Assembly (NCBI GenBank): GCA_019637695.1
Contig: JAHBVG010000024.1
Location: 1 to 64,000, forward strand
DNA: 64,000 nucleotides
Direction: 5' to 3'
Source: Caldilineaceae bacterium
Lineage (GTDB): Bacteria; Chloroflexota; Anaerolineae; Caldilineales; Caldilineaceae
A program made the position numbers and the translations under genes. Within the stretch, counting starts at the first letter, position 1. The number at the start of each line of letters is the position of its first letter. Below the pieces are notes generated by a model, which was not told where the DNA came from, ran no database searches, and saw nothing but the letters and a program-made list of their open reading frames with translations. Below are positions 30,521 through 41,269 of the stretch, in pieces.

Positions 30521-33500
30521 ATGATTCATTTCATCAAAGCTATTTCGTTCGCCCTGTTGTTGACCCTGGTTTTCGCCGTGGGCAGGGCCGCTGCAGCCGG
30601 TGAACCACCGCCGCTGCCCCATAGTTTCTACGGAACCGTGCAGGTGGATGGCGGCAATGTGCCGCTGGGCACGGTGATCAGCGCTTGGGTCAACGATACG
30701 CAGGTGGCCGCTACCGCCATCTTTATCGAAGACGGGCAGACCGTCTATACGTTGGACGTGCCCGGCGACCGCCCGGCTACAACCGATCTGCTGGAAGGCG
30801 GCGTCGACGGCGACACCATCCGCTTCCGCATTGAAGGCGAGGAGGCCAGCCAGATCGCGATCTTTGCGACGGGTATGGTGGATCGACTGGATCTGTCGCT
30901 GTTCTCCGAACAGTTGCCGACTGCAGCCTTTACCGTGGATAGTGAGCGCAATGTCGCTTCATACGAGAATGGTGCCGATGTGATTGACTATTCAAGCGCC
31001 TTTAACACCATAACCAATGGCCCAAGTCGCGCCATTGACGCCAATCCCAGTTCGTTTTGGCGCTCAAAGCAACAAGAGCCAACCAATCAATGGCTGAAGG
31101 TGCAACTTGTCCATGATGAGATCCATGTCATAGACCGGATCGTGCTGCAAAGCACGGGCAGCGTTCGCGGTCTGCAAAACTTTGAGGTGCTGGTTTCCGT
31201 CAATGGCAGCAACGATAGCGACTTTGTCCCTATCCTCGCTGGCGCGCTGCCCCAAGACAATCAGCCGCATAGTTTCTCGATTGCGCCAGTTCAGGCTCGC
31301 TATGTAATGCTGCGCGCTCTGGACAACTGGGGCAGCGCTGACGGCCTTGAGGTAGCTCACTTCCAGGTGTTGACGCGACAACGAGACGGCGGATTGGTCT
31401 CAATGTATGAAGGGCTGCCGGCATTTATCCTTGACGCCTCCAGCCAGCACGGGTCGGCGATAAACGCCATTAACGATAGCAGTTCAAGCTCCTGGCGTTC
31501 GTCTACCCCGGCAGCCGGCCAATGGATCAGAGTGGGATTGGGCGGCGCCAGCAACCACACCATCGACCGCATGCGCATTCAGTCGAACAGCGCTTCCGAG
31601 ACTGTCGACGCCTTTGAGATCCGCGTATGGGATAGCACAGACGCCGATCCCGCATCTGCTCAGGTCTTCACCTTCACCGGCGCGGCCAACACTGAAATGC
31701 AAGAGTTTAGCTTCCCGCCGCTGGCAGCGCGCGTGGTCGAACTCTATGTTCACAGTGTTCATGGTGGTAGCGTTGTACGCATCAACAGCTTCCAGGTGTT
31801 GACAACCGATGGCGTCAATGTGGCTCGATCCAACGGGGTGGGCGCGCATGTGACGGAAGCCAGCACTGGCGCGTCTTCGGCACACCAGGCGATTGACTTC
31901 AGCGACAGCACACAGTGGACTACAACCAGCGCTACCAACCAGTGGATCACTGTGCGGCTGATTGATGGCGAAATCCGACTGATTGATCGTATTTCTCTGT
32001 TAGGTGGCTCTATTGCCACCGCCTCACCCAGAGCCTTTGAGATTCGGGTCTCTACCACAGGTCTGGCCGAGAGCGACTTCACGACGGTCTTCGCAGGGGT
32101 CTCCTCGGTTAACACGCAACCGAATGTCTACATCTTTGAACCGGTTCACGCCAGGTATGTCCAGCTCTACATCCATAACAATCATGGGTATAGTTCGACA
32201 CAGGTCAGATCCTTCCGTGTCTTTGCCGTGGACGAAGGCGGCGCCACCGTGCCTCTGAGCGATCGTTCCAGCGACACAGAAGGTGAAGTGGTGAGCTGGC
32301 ATTGGGACTTTGGCGACGGCACAAGCTCGAGTGAGCAACACCCGATCCACACCTATGCTATGCCCGGTGTCTATGCGATACAGTTGACCGTCACCAACAG
32401 CGCAGGGACGACAAACATGGTAACGATCCCTTATACGGTGCTGCCCACGCCAACTGTGGACTTCACCTGGGATCCAGCGCGCGAAGGCGTCGGCAACCGC
32501 TTCTACGATGCCTCAGTGGCAGCCAAAGGCGCCCTGGTCGCCTGGCGATGGCGCTTCCCCGAAGCGACCAACACTACCAAAAACCCCACAAACATTCTGT
32601 TCATCGACAATGGGGATTGGCCGGTGGATCTGACTGTGACTGACAGTCGCTTGATGCAGGCGACCCTCACCAAGACGGTTCATGCCATTAACCTGCCTCC
32701 TATCTACGAACAGTCTGGGAATCGGACCGTACCATGGGGCAACATCTGGCGGGCCAACGCATACGTCAACGATCCGAGTCCTGTTGACGCCCAAAGTCTG
32801 GTCTGTGAATGGAACTTTGGCGACGGGCAGATTGGCCGCATTGATCCCTGCCCGCCAGGCGAGGGCGAGATGGACTATGCCCACGAAGAGCCAGGGATCT
32901 ACGACGTGATCTATATGGCTACTGACAAAGACGGCGGCAGCACAACCCGGTCAATGCGGGTCACGGTGACCAGACGGCCTACACTGGTCAAAAGCCAGGT
33001 GGGGGCGCCCGACCGCGGGCGCAATGAGGTGACAGTCACAGCCCATCTGTTGGACGCCATGCGTCCCAAGAATCCGATCCATACGCCGCTGGCTGGCAAA
33101 CCGCTGATCTTCGACAATGGCGCCAGTTCGATCACTGTGGTCACCGCGGAAGACGGCACAGCATCGGCGGTCTTTCCCATCCACGACGGTCTCTTCAATG
33201 TGACCGTGCGCTTTGAGGGAGATGATTTCTACGAACCGAACAGCAACAGCTACTCGGTAGATCTCGCGAATCCACTGCCTAAGGGCGATATCGTCTTCAT
33301 CTTCGATGAGTCGCTCAGCATGAATACCTATCAGACTGCCGTCAAGAACCGTGTTACCGAGATCGTCGATCAACTGGGAAACCAGATCGACTATCAACTT
33401 GGGCTGGTTGGCTATGGCGCCACTGAACTCAACAATGGCGCGAAGAATTCCTATACCGCAAACAGTTGGACGCACGACAACACCGCGCGCGTACTGCTGC

Positions 33501-36034
33501 CGCTGATCCACGATGCAGATAAATTCAAAGCTGTCATGAATGATCTGTCATCAGTCGGCGGCCGTGAGGCAGGCTTCCACGCCACAGTAGTGGGGTCCAG
33601 CGACCAGATGATCTTCCGCGCCGATGCCGCCGCCTGTATCATCCTGGTCACCGATGAGAATGCATCGTCCAACATCCTGCCCCATCTGCCGGAAACGCAG
33701 GCGGATGCACTGGCAGCGCTGGCAGAACGCAACGCCATCTTCTACGGGATCTTCAATCCAGCGTTTGCGAACGCTACCAACGACTTCCAGCCGCTGGCTG
33801 CGCTGAACGGCGGCGGTACCTTCGACCTGCGCACCTTCGTCGCCAACGCCAGCCCTGTGCTTGCGACGATTGTGGACAATTGCGCCCAATACGTGCGCCA
33901 GACGGTGATCCCTGATCTGGCCGTGGAGATGAGCGCTGATGCTGCCACTGCGCGATCTGGGGATCTGCTCACCTACACGATGATCATCAGCAATGTGGGC
34001 ACGCTCTACGCGCCGAATGTGTTGATCAGCCATCTACTGCCGGGCGAGGTCACGTTTGTCTCGGCCAGCGATAGCGGCAGCGTGGATGACAACGAAGTGA
34101 CCTGGCCTATCTTCAGCATGATTGCTGGCGACACGGTCACCCGCACCCTGACCGTGCAGGTAAGGAGTGGACTACCCAGCAGTACAGATTCCATGACGGC
34201 GATGGTCTCAGTCTTCGATACCACCTTCGCTACACAGGATCAGGACCCCAGCAACAACGTAGCCAGCGTCACCACCACGTTGTTGCTGAATCAACCGCCG
34301 GTGGCAACTGACGATGAAGCCACCACCGACCAAGGCACGCCATTAGAGATCGATGTGCTGACCAATGACTCTGATCCAGATGGCGACGACCTGACCATCA
34401 TCTCTGTGGGGGTGCCGGGCCACGGCACAGCAGTCGTCGGGAGTTCGTCGTCGGTGGTCTACACGCCCGACGCTGGCTTCCACGGCATGGACAGCTTCAC
34501 CTACACCATCAGCGATGGCGAGTTGGAGGCCACGGCCACGGTGACGGTCATCGTGTTGCCGGTCAACTATGCACCTGTGGCCGACGATCAGCATGTCAGC
34601 CTGGACGAGGACGGCAGCATCGCCATCACGCTCACTGCCAGTGATATGGACGGGGACGCGTTAAGTTTCAGCGTCGTCACAGCACCCCTGTACGGAACGT
34701 TAAGCGGCGAAGCGCCGGATCTGCTCTACACACCCACAGCCGACTTCCACGGCACAGACAGCTTCACCTTCGTCGCCAACGACGGCGAAGTCGATTCCAA
34801 CCTGGCCACAGTCACCATCACGGTTCATCCGGTCAACGACGCGCCGATGGCAACTGACGACGAGGCTATCACTGACGAAGATACGCCAGTGGAAATCGAC
34901 GTGCTGGCCAACGATTCTGACGTGGACGGCGACGACCTGACCATCATCGCTGTAGGAATGCCAGGCCACGGCGCAGCAGTCGTCAGTGGTCCATCGTCGG
35001 TGGTCTACACGCCTACCCTCGACTTCCACGGCACGGATGTCTTCACCTACACGGTGAGCGATGGCGAGTTGGAAGCCACGGCCACGGTGACGGTCATCGT
35101 ACTGCCGGTCAACGATGCGCCCATCGCCATGGACGACGAGGCCGACACCGGGCTGGATCAACAGATAACCATCGCCGTGTTGGAGAACGACTACGATGTG
35201 GACGACGATCCCATCAGCGTGGTCAGCATCAGCCAGCCGGTGACGGGTACGGCCACGCTCCATGCCGACGGCACAGTTACCTATACGCCAGCGACGGGCT
35301 TCCGCGGCACGGATCACTTCACCTACACCATCAGCGACGGCGAACTCAGCGCCACTGCTACGGTGATTGTGCATGTGGTGCTGCCGCCGGTGATCGTCTG
35401 CAAGCTCTATCCGATTGCGCTGCACGCGGCCACGGTGGCAGGGGCGACGCCCGGTGCGGCGCTGCCCGATGTCTTCAACGGCACTGGTCCTGGCAACTTC
35501 GGCTGGCTCTCGTGGACGGGCAACCCGAACACGCCCACGCTGGTCAACAACCTGACGCCGCCAGGGGGCAGCCACACCTATGTCAATCCCCACGACCCGG
35601 CAGATACCCTGATCTCGACCGGCGACTGGGTGCGCGGCAGCCCTGGCGTTGCCAATGCCAAACCGGTGCGCGATGCGTTGGATGCGCTGCTGGGCCAGGA
35701 GATTGTGGTGCCAGTGTGGGATGGGGCACAGGGGCAGGGCAACAACGCCCAGTACCGCGTGGCGGACTTTGCCCGCATTCGCATCACCGGCTACCAGTTG
35801 CCAGGGCAGAATCGGATCTCAGCGGTCTGGCTGGGGCGCGCCTTCTGCGGCGAGACCGATCTGCTGCGGGCCGGGGAAGCGCAGGCCGAGGAATCGACAA
35901 GTCTTGCCCATCACCTGCTCTACCTGCCACAGATCGGCAACATGGATATGGCGCATCGAGAGGATGAGTCAGATATAGAGGTAGACGCTGTTGAAATATT
36001 CCACAAACTCTACCTGCCCGCGGTGATACGATAA
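30521..36034 (+). CDS. Giant secreted multi-domain surface protein (discoidin, PKD, VWA, DUF11, cadherin-like)
   Basis: The 1837-residue protein has a signal peptide (AISFALLLTLVFAVGRAAAA). In order: a transthyretin-like strand domain (about 33-125), three discoidin-like domains (about 145-565), PKD domains with WHWDFGDGT and CEWNFGDGQ (about 570-805), an Ig-like domain, a VWA domain with the MIDAS motif DESLSMN (about 921-1125), a DUF11-type repeat (about 1130-1255), four cadherin-like repeats starting with PPVATDDEATTD-type sequence (about 1257-1620), and a C-terminal domain ending in HKLYLPAVIR. It is probably an adhesin. I start at the ATG at 30521, which has GGAG upstream and the signal peptide directly after. 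Confidence 0.88.
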   Translation: MIHFIKAISFALLLTLVFAVGRAAAAGEPPPLPHSFYGTVQVDGGNVPLGTVISAWVNDTQVAATAIFIEDGQTVYTLDVPGDRPATTDLLEGGVDGDTIRFRIEGEEASQIAIFATGMVDRLDLSLFSEQLPTAAFTVDSERNVASYENGADVIDYSSAFNTITNGPSRAIDANPSSFWRSKQQEPTNQWLKVQLVHDEIHVIDRIVLQSTGSVRGLQNFEVLVSVNGSNDSDFVPILAGALPQDNQPHSFSIAPVQARYVMLRALDNWGSADGLEVAHFQVLTRQRDGGLVSMYEGLPAFILDASSQHGSAINAINDSSSSSWRSSTPAAGQWIRVGLGGASNHTIDRMRIQSNSASETVDAFEIRVWDSTDADPASAQVFTFTGAANTEMQEFSFPPLAARVVELYVHSVHGGSVVRINSFQVLTTDGVNVARSNGVGAHVTEASTGASSAHQAIDFSDSTQWTTTSATNQWITVRLIDGEIRLIDRISLLGGSIATASPRAFEIRVSTTGLAESDFTTVFAGVSSVNTQPNVYIFEPVHARYVQLYIHNNHGYSSTQVRSFRVFAVDEGGATVPLSDRSSDTEGEVVSWHWDFGDGTSSSEQHPIHTYAMPGVYAIQLTVTNSAGTTNMVTIPYTVLPTPTVDFTWDPAREGVGNRFYDASVAAKGALVAWRWRFPEATNTTKNPTNILFIDNGDWPVDLTVTDSRLMQATLTKTVHAINLPPIYEQSGNRTVPWGNIWRANAYVNDPSPVDAQSLVCEWNFGDGQIGRIDPCPPGEGEMDYAHEEPGIYDVIYMATDKDGGSTTRSMRVTVTRRPTLVKSQVGAPDRGRNEVTVTAHLLDAMRPKNPIHTPLAGKPLIFDNGASSITVVTAEDGTASAVFPIHDGLFNVTVRFEGDDFYEPNSNSYSVDLANPLPKGDIVFIFDESLSMNTYQTAVKNRVTEIVDQLGNQIDYQLGLVGYGATELNNGAKNSYTANSWTHDNTARVLLPLIHDADKFKAVMNDLSSVGGREAGFHATVVGSSDQMIFRADAAACIILVTDENASSNILPHLPETQADALAALAERNAIFYGIFNPAFANATNDFQPLAALNGGGTFDLRTFVANASPVLATIVDNCAQYVRQTVIPDLAVEMSADAATARSGDLLTYTMIISNVGTLYAPNVLISHLLPGEVTFVSASDSGSVDDNEVTWPIFSMIAGDTVTRTLTVQVRSGLPSSTDSMTAMVSVFDTTFATQDQDPSNNVASVTTTLLLNQPPVATDDEATTDQGTPLEIDVLTNDSDPDGDDLTIISVGVPGHGTAVVGSSSSVVYTPDAGFHGMDSFTYTISDGELEATATVTVIVLPVNYAPVADDQHVSLDEDGSIAITLTASDMDGDALSFSVVTAPLYGTLSGEAPDLLYTPTADFHGTDSFTFVANDGEVDSNLATVTITVHPVNDAPMATDDEAITDEDTPVEIDVLANDSDVDGDDLTIIAVGMPGHGAAVVSGPSSVVYTPTLDFHGTDVFTYTVSDGELEATATVTVIVLPVNDAPIAMDDEADTGLDQQITIAVLENDYDVDDDPISVVSISQPVTGTATLHADGTVTYTPATGFRGTDHFTYTISDGELSATATVIVHVVLPPVIVCKLYPIALHAATVAGATPGAALPDVFNGTGPGNFGWLSWTGNPNTPTLVNNLTPPGGSHTYVNPHDPADTLISTGDWVRGSPGVANAKPVRDALDALLGQEIVVPVWDGAQGQGNNAQYRVADFARIRITGYQLPGQNRISAVWLGRAFCGETDLLRAGEAQAEESTSLAHHLLYLPQIGNMDMAHREDESDIEVDAVEIFHKLYLPAVIR

Positions 36035-36046
36035 TATATACTTGGA

Positions 36047-36070
36047 GGGGGACCAGTGTTCTGGTCCCCC
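36047..36070 (+). terminator. Intrinsic terminator after the giant surface protein gene
   Basis: GGGGGACCAG (36047-36056) pairs with CTGGTCCCCC (36061-36070) around a TGTT loop, 12 bp after the stop codon, followed by a pyrimidine-rich TTCTCATCTC. Confidence 0.85.
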
Positions 36071-36133
36071 TTCTCATCTCAATTTCTGGTATCTTCTCCA
36101 TCTGCGCAAAGACGCCGCCGGGGACATGCAAGC

Positions 36134-36562
36134 ATGGATCTTGACCAGTCTGATATCAACCGGGTGAGGGAGACCTTCACCCAAATCAACACCATTAGCG
36201 ATCTGACGGCCAGATTTTTCTACGAGCGGCTCTTTGCCCTGAGTCCTGAGACAGAGCAGCTATTCACTGGCAACATGCAGACCCAGCGCGGCAAGTTCAT
36301 GGCGACGCTGAGGTTCATTGTCGAGGTGTTGGACGAGCCAGAAAGCCTACAAACAACCATGCACAGGTTGAGCCAGGAACACGCTCAATATCGGATCTCC
36401 GACGAGGACTATCGCATGGTGGGCGAGGCGCTTCTCTGGTCATTGGAACGGACGTTGGGACCAGCCTACACGCCTGCGGTCGCAGAGACATGGAGCAGAC
36501 TTTACGCTCTGCTGGCGGGGTTGATGAAAGAGAACGCAGATGCGGAGCGGAGGAACGGGTAG
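36134..36562 (+). CDS. Single-domain globin (flavohemoglobin-like heme domain)
   Basis: The 142-residue globin begins MDLDQSDINRVRETF and has the CD region FYERLFALSPETEQLF, a distal segment MQTQRGKFMATL and the proximal heme His about 83 in LSQEHAQYRI, followed by VGEALLWSLERTLG (G helix) as in bacterial hemoglobins and FHb heme domains. It probably binds O2 or NO; no reductase domain is attached. The start at 36134 matches the globin A helix; the frame upstream overlaps a terminator. It is convergent with the BTAD regulator, 12 bp away. Confidence 0.88.
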   Translation: MDLDQSDINRVRETFTQINTISDLTARFFYERLFALSPETEQLFTGNMQTQRGKFMATLRFIVEVLDEPESLQTTMHRLSQEHAQYRISDEDYRMVGEALLWSLERTLGPAYTPAVAETWSRLYALLAGLMKENADAERRNG

Positions 36563-36574
36563 ACGCACTACGCG

Positions 36575-39500
36575 TTACGCTGCTGTGTCTTTCAAAATTG
36601 CCTGCACCTGCTCCTCAAAGGAGTGAGCCTGGGTATAATCAGTAGCAGCGCTGATCTGTTGTGCAGGCCATTTGCGGCTTACTTCGTCCAGAAGACGCTT
36701 TGCTTTCTGGCGGTAGATGGCCCAACCGGCTGGATGATCGGCGACGCGTTGGAGCAGCGCAACCGCCTGGATGCGCCCCGCGATCTGGCTTGCTTCGGCG
36801 TCTTCCAGAAGTTCGCTTTCGATGACCTGTAAGGTGGCATAGCAGAGGAGCGCGATGAGCAGGGCGGGCGTCTGCTCGATCTCATGGGCCAGGCGCAGCG
36901 CCTGGTGGACATAGGGACGGCTGCGCGCCAGATCGCCCCGATAGTAGAGGGACTCGGCCAGACAGCAGAGGTTGAGCGCCGTAAAGAGGGGACTCCCTAC
37001 CCGATGGGCGATCTCGAACCCTTCACGGGCGTAGATCTCGGCTTCCCGATAGCGCTCGGCGTCGTTGTTAAGCTGGGCCAGGATGCTCAGACGGCTGCTT
37101 ATGTGAAACTGATGATGCAAATGGCGGCAGCGTTCCAGACTGCGCTCCATCAACTTCTGTGCCTCTGCCCAGCGCTGGCGACCTTCGGCCCAGGCCACCA
37201 TGCCCAGGCCACCCCAGGCCAGGGCCACGCCAAGCTGGTGGTTGATCTGTTGAAAGTACTCCAGGCTCTGGACATAGGCGCGTTGCGCGCTGGCGTACTC
37301 CCCACAACTGAAATTGCACCACCCCGATACATCAATGGCCCAGCCAATCCAGTCAGGCCGTTCCAGATCCAGGCTGATGGCAAGGCTGGCGCTGGCACAG
37401 GCGCGCGCCTCTTCATATCGTCCTGTGTAGACATAGAGTTGGGCCAGTTCGTGCTGCACATCCGCCTCGCCGGCGAGATCGCCGATCTCACGATAGAACC
37501 CCAATGCTCCCTGCAAACTGCGCTCGGCATCCACAGTAGCGCCCTGCCATCTGGCAATCGAACTCAGGATCACCACCATATCCATCTCTTCCTTGCGCAG
37601 ATTGCGCTGACGGGCAATTGCCAGGGCAACTTGAAAATCGCTGTGGGCCAGGTCATAGTCGCCCAAGAAGTAGTGAAACTCCCCGCGCATGGCGTAGAGG
37701 GTGCGCAAGACCACGGGCAGGGTTGGGTCTTCCTGCAAGCGAGGGGAAGATACCAGGCGATCTATCGCCTCTGTAAAAAATTCCTTGCCCTTCTTGCCCG
37801 GCGTGCGTGACCAATGATACCTCCAGAGCGGTTCTGCCGTGATCTGCAACGAATCGAGATCGCCCGCGTCCAGCAGGGTTGCCCACATCTGTTCCAGGTT
37901 GCCCATCTCCTGGGAGATGGCGGCCAGGGCGGCTGACTGTTGACCGCCCACAATTGCCTCCTTCAACCTTGCCAGGAAGCCTACATAGTAATCCGTGTGG
38001 CGCTGGCGGATTTGCTGGGCAAAGGCCGCATCCAGCGCCAGGCGTTCGGCTGCGTATTGGCGCGTCAGATCGTGCAGGGTATAGCGAATCCCCTGTGGGG
38101 TGGAATAGACCTGCACGAGACCCCGATCCAGCAACCCAGCCAGGAGAGGGGGCGAGGCGTCGGTCACGGCTATCGCCTCGCCGTCGCCGAACCCACCCAC
38201 GAAAACCGAGATTGCAGCAAAGAGGCGTTGTTCCTCAACGTTGAGCAGATGCCAGGTATAGTCAAAGATGGCGCGCATACTGCGCTGGCGCGGCGGGATG
38301 GCGCGCATCTGTGTAGAGAGCAGATTCATGTTCTCTTCAATATCGGTGACAATACGCGCGCAGGAGAAGACCCGTACCCAGGCTGCGGCCAACTTCAGCG
38401 CCAACGGGCTGCCTGCAACCAGGCGGCAGAGGTGGTAGATAGCAGGCGCATTGTGAGAATCCATCTCGAACATGGGCTGGACTTGTCGGGCAAACTGGAC
38501 AAAGAGAGCGACCGCGCTGAACTGATCCGCCTGACCCAGATCCGTCTCTCCATTCTCTTCGCTCAACGGATAGGTCAGCCCCTGTAAATCCATCCGCCAT
38601 TCTGCCGCGATCAGCAGTGGTTCACGGCTGGTGACGAGGAGCTTCACGCCAGCCGCCTGCCCCAGGATTGCTTCCACGAACGCCAGCACAGGCTCGGTAT
38701 AGAGATCATCCGCCGGGTGGAGCAGATCTTCAAAGTTGTCCAGAATGATCAACATCTGGCGGGTGGAAAGAAAATGGAGTACCTCGTGCGCCGGATCGAT
38801 CTGTCCAGAGAGCGTCAAACCCAACCCATCGCTGAGCGCATAGAGCAGATGGTGGATCGGCCCGGTGGTGGGCGCACGATCGGCCAGTCTTACAAAGAGC
38901 AGCCCATTGCCAAAACCGTGGTTCTCCTGCGCTGCCAGGCGATGGGCTGCCTCCAGGGCCAGACGGGTCTTGCCCATACCGCCCAATCCCACCACGCTAA
39001 TCAGGCGGCAGTGCGGGTTGGCGAGCATATTGCCCAGCTGAGCCAGTTCTGGTTCACGGCCTACCAACGGCATCGGTTCTCTGGGCAGGGAAGTCTGAAT
39101 CGATACGGGTAGGGATAACGGGGGGATGGTCGGCGCATGGGGCGCAGGCGCGGGCTGCTTCTTCTCTTCTGGAAAGCGCCGCTGCCGGATTGCTTCGTAG
39201 AGCGCCGCGGTCGCTTCCTCTGGCATCACGCCAAGCTCTTCATCCAGGATGCGGACGCATTCTTCATATTGGCGCAAGGCCGCCGATTGCTGCCCCGCAC
39301 AGGCGTAGAGGCGCATCAGGTGTCGATGGACCGGTTCGTGCAATCGATCCAGGGCCAGCCAGCGCCGCGCAAAGGAGATGGCCTGCTCGTATTCCCCCTG
39401 TTCTTCCCAGAAGCGCATAGATTGTTCCAACGCCCCGGCCAGGGATTGGCGCAACTCCTCGCGTTGGAAAAACTGCCATTCGTCGAAGTCGACACAATCG

Positions 39501-39928
39501 GGCAGGGAGAACCCAGCCATGAACTCATCTGTATAGAGTTCAACGGCTGCTTCCAATCGCCGCTGCGAATCGGCCAGATCAACAGAGTTGTTGTTTGTCC
39601 GAACTGAAGCCGTATGCGCACGAAATTCAGATACATCCAACCAAAGATCCAATGTCGGATTCAACTGCACTCCGTCACGCGCCGAAATCATCACCTCGGT
39701 GTTGAGTCCCTGATTGATGCGATAGAGCATACGGCGCAGGCTGGCGCGGGCCTCTTGCTGGTTGCTCTCCGGCCAAAACAGCGTAGCCAGCGCATCACGG
39801 CTGTGCGCCTGACGCGTGACCGCCAGATAGACGATTAACGCAATCCCTTTGCGCACACCGAGGTTGATCGGTTCTCCGTTCTGCTCAATGCGAGGATGAC
39901 CGAACAAGAAGAGTTTTATTCGGACCAT
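36575..39928 (-). CDS. BTAD / NB-ARC / TPR transcriptional activator (AfsR/SARP-like)
   Basis: The 1117-residue protein begins with a winged-helix and bacterial transcriptional activator domain (KLFLFGHPRIEQNGEPI and ATLFWPESNQQEARASLRRM), then an NB-ARC-type ATPase with Walker A VVGLGGMGKTRLA (about 310-320) and Walker B-like MLIILDNFEDLL. A long C-terminal half of TPR helices follows. Such STAND proteins oligomerise on ligand or ATP binding and activate transcription. I start at the ATG at 39928: AAGGGGAG lies 5 nt upstream, better than the ATG seven codons earlier. The target and signal are unknown; the neighbouring surface genes are candidates only by position. Confidence 0.9.
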   Translation of the reverse strand: MVRIKLFLFGHPRIEQNGEPINLGVRKGIALIVYLAVTRQAHSRDALATLFWPESNQQEARASLRRMLYRINQGLNTEVMISARDGVQLNPTLDLWLDVSEFRAHTASVRTNNNSVDLADSQRRLEAAVELYTDEFMAGFSLPDCVDFDEWQFFQREELRQSLAGALEQSMRFWEEQGEYEQAISFARRWLALDRLHEPVHRHLMRLYACAGQQSAALRQYEECVRILDEELGVMPEEATAALYEAIRQRRFPEEKKQPAPAPHAPTIPPLSLPVSIQTSLPREPMPLVGREPELAQLGNMLANPHCRLISVVGLGGMGKTRLALEAAHRLAAQENHGFGNGLLFVRLADRAPTTGPIHHLLYALSDGLGLTLSGQIDPAHEVLHFLSTRQMLIILDNFEDLLHPADDLYTEPVLAFVEAILGQAAGVKLLVTSREPLLIAAEWRMDLQGLTYPLSEENGETDLGQADQFSAVALFVQFARQVQPMFEMDSHNAPAIYHLCRLVAGSPLALKLAAAWVRVFSCARIVTDIEENMNLLSTQMRAIPPRQRSMRAIFDYTWHLLNVEEQRLFAAISVFVGGFGDGEAIAVTDASPPLLAGLLDRGLVQVYSTPQGIRYTLHDLTRQYAAERLALDAAFAQQIRQRHTDYYVGFLARLKEAIVGGQQSAALAAISQEMGNLEQMWATLLDAGDLDSLQITAEPLWRYHWSRTPGKKGKEFFTEAIDRLVSSPRLQEDPTLPVVLRTLYAMRGEFHYFLGDYDLAHSDFQVALAIARQRNLRKEEMDMVVILSSIARWQGATVDAERSLQGALGFYREIGDLAGEADVQHELAQLYVYTGRYEEARACASASLAISLDLERPDWIGWAIDVSGWCNFSCGEYASAQRAYVQSLEYFQQINHQLGVALAWGGLGMVAWAEGRQRWAEAQKLMERSLERCRHLHHQFHISSRLSILAQLNNDAERYREAEIYAREGFEIAHRVGSPLFTALNLCCLAESLYYRGDLARSRPYVHQALRLAHEIEQTPALLIALLCYATLQVIESELLEDAEASQIAGRIQAVALLQRVADHPAGWAIYRQKAKRLLDEVSRKWPAQQISAATDYTQAHSFEEQVQAILKDTAA

Positions 39929-40116
39929 GACGCTCCCCTTGGCGCTCATCCGTTAAAACTTGAAATAAACATGGGGCTACCTTTAGCAACCCCATGAGAA
40001 AGCCATGAGTATGATAGAATAGAAATACCCCTTTGTCTACACTTCTTGAAAATATGGAGAAGAGAATTTTTGACAAGCCATTATCCTTCACACAAGAAAA
40101 GCGAGGAAATTACCTT

Positions 40117-41250
40117 ATGCAAGGCAAAAGCCCATTTGGCCAACATGATCCTAATCTACCCCTCAAGAAAGGCGCGCCGGCTGTAACACGCCCCAGCAAA
40201 GAGGAAATTGCTGCCTTTCCTGCCGAAGCCGAAGCGCTTTTGGCCAATAATTGGGCAGCCCAGGCGCCGCTGCTCGAAAAGGGCGATTATTGTTTAGATT
40301 GGGTAGAGGGTCGTCATATTCTCCTGGCTGGGGCAACCGGCCCTGGATTGGGCGGCGCCTTTGCCAGCGCGCTTTTGGGTCATGGCAAGGCGGCAAGTAT
40401 CACCGTCCTGGGGCGAGATCTCAGCCGCTCTTTGAATTACGAGACGGGCAGACAGATGCAACTTCAAGCCGAAGCCAAGGACATGGGCGCTTCCTTTCAC
40501 TGGCTCAACGACGGCATGGCAATGGAAGGCGCACCGCTCGAAGCCCTGATCAACGCGCTCAAGGAAGCGGGCGCGGACCGGGTGATCTATTTCAACACAG
40601 TGGCAGCGGCGCTCTCCGGTATGTTGCCAGGGATGCCGCCGGTCTACGTCAAGGATGTTGACGCCAATGGTCTCTTTCAGTGGGAATTGCAGCCCCTGAC
40701 CGAAAAGGAGATTGAAATTACGCGCTTTGTCATGGGCGAAATGGCCGTGCGTTTTCCTCAGGTATTGGAAGATCATGGCATCGGCGTTGAGGCCAGTATC
40801 TTCGCCGATTGGCGCGGCAGCCTGGACAAGATCAGCCGCGATCCATCCCAACGCGAGTATGGACGCCAGGGAGCGTACTCGACAAGCCTCTATCTGCCCA
40901 AGGAAATCTTACAAGAGGCCTCCCGCTCGGCCTACGGCACAGATCGGATTGTTCTCGACATCTTCTACCCCATGATGCGCACACGCGCCCTGCCGTTGAT
41001 CCCCGGCGGCGTCACCACAGCCAATCTTAACCAAAAATTAATGGAGATGGAGGGCATTCGCCATGTGGACGTGCCCGAACTGGCATTGATGGGTCTTGAT
41101 TTTGTCGAGCGTGCGCTGACCGAAGGTTATGACAATCCCTTCCCGCGCACGGATCGCCATGACAGCTATCTCGATGAGTGGCTCTTTGAGTTGATGGCGC
41201 GCCTGACCCATGATGAAAACAGCGATTTCTACTACGAACGCTGGACATAA
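40117..41250 (+). CDS. Unrecognised Rossmann-fold (SDR/FabV-like) protein
   Basis: About 377 residues from the ATG at 40117 (GAGGA upstream at a wide spacing; 40054 and 40033 are alternatives). An N-terminal nucleotide-binding segment is clear: [22 protein letters not shown] and [10 protein letters not shown], followed by [13 protein letters not shown], as in SDR-like or FabV-like reductases. The remainder ([32 protein letters not shown]) matches nothing I can name, and the FabV YX8K signature is not evident. It lies 19 bp upstream of the iolE-like gene and is probably co-transcribed, so a role in inositol or related polyol metabolism is possible but unproven. Confidence 0.7.
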   Translation: MQGKSPFGQHDPNLPLKKGAPAVTRPSKEEIAAFPAEAEALLANNWAAQAPLLEKGDYCLDWVEGRHILLAGATGPGLGGAFASALLGHGKAASITVLGRDLSRSLNYETGRQMQLQAEAKDMGASFHWLNDGMAMEGAPLEALINALKEAGADRVIYFNTVAAALSGMLPGMPPVYVKDVDANGLFQWELQPLTEKEIEITRFVMGEMAVRFPQVLEDHGIGVEASIFADWRGSLDKISRDPSQREYGRQGAYSTSLYLPKEILQEASRSAYGTDRIVLDIFYPMMRTRALPLIPGGVTTANLNQKLMEMEGIRHVDVPELALMGLDFVERALTEGYDNPFPRTDRHDSYLDEWLFELMARLTHDENSDFYYERWT

Positions 41251-41269
41251 ATCTGTGAAAGGAGGATCT

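Noticed and set aside
36575-39949. Several long rightward frames antisense to the BTAD/NB-ARC gene (for example 36884-37810 and 37940-38587)
   Set aside because: They lack domain motifs and ribosome sites and follow the third-position GC bias of the true leftward gene. They are shadows.
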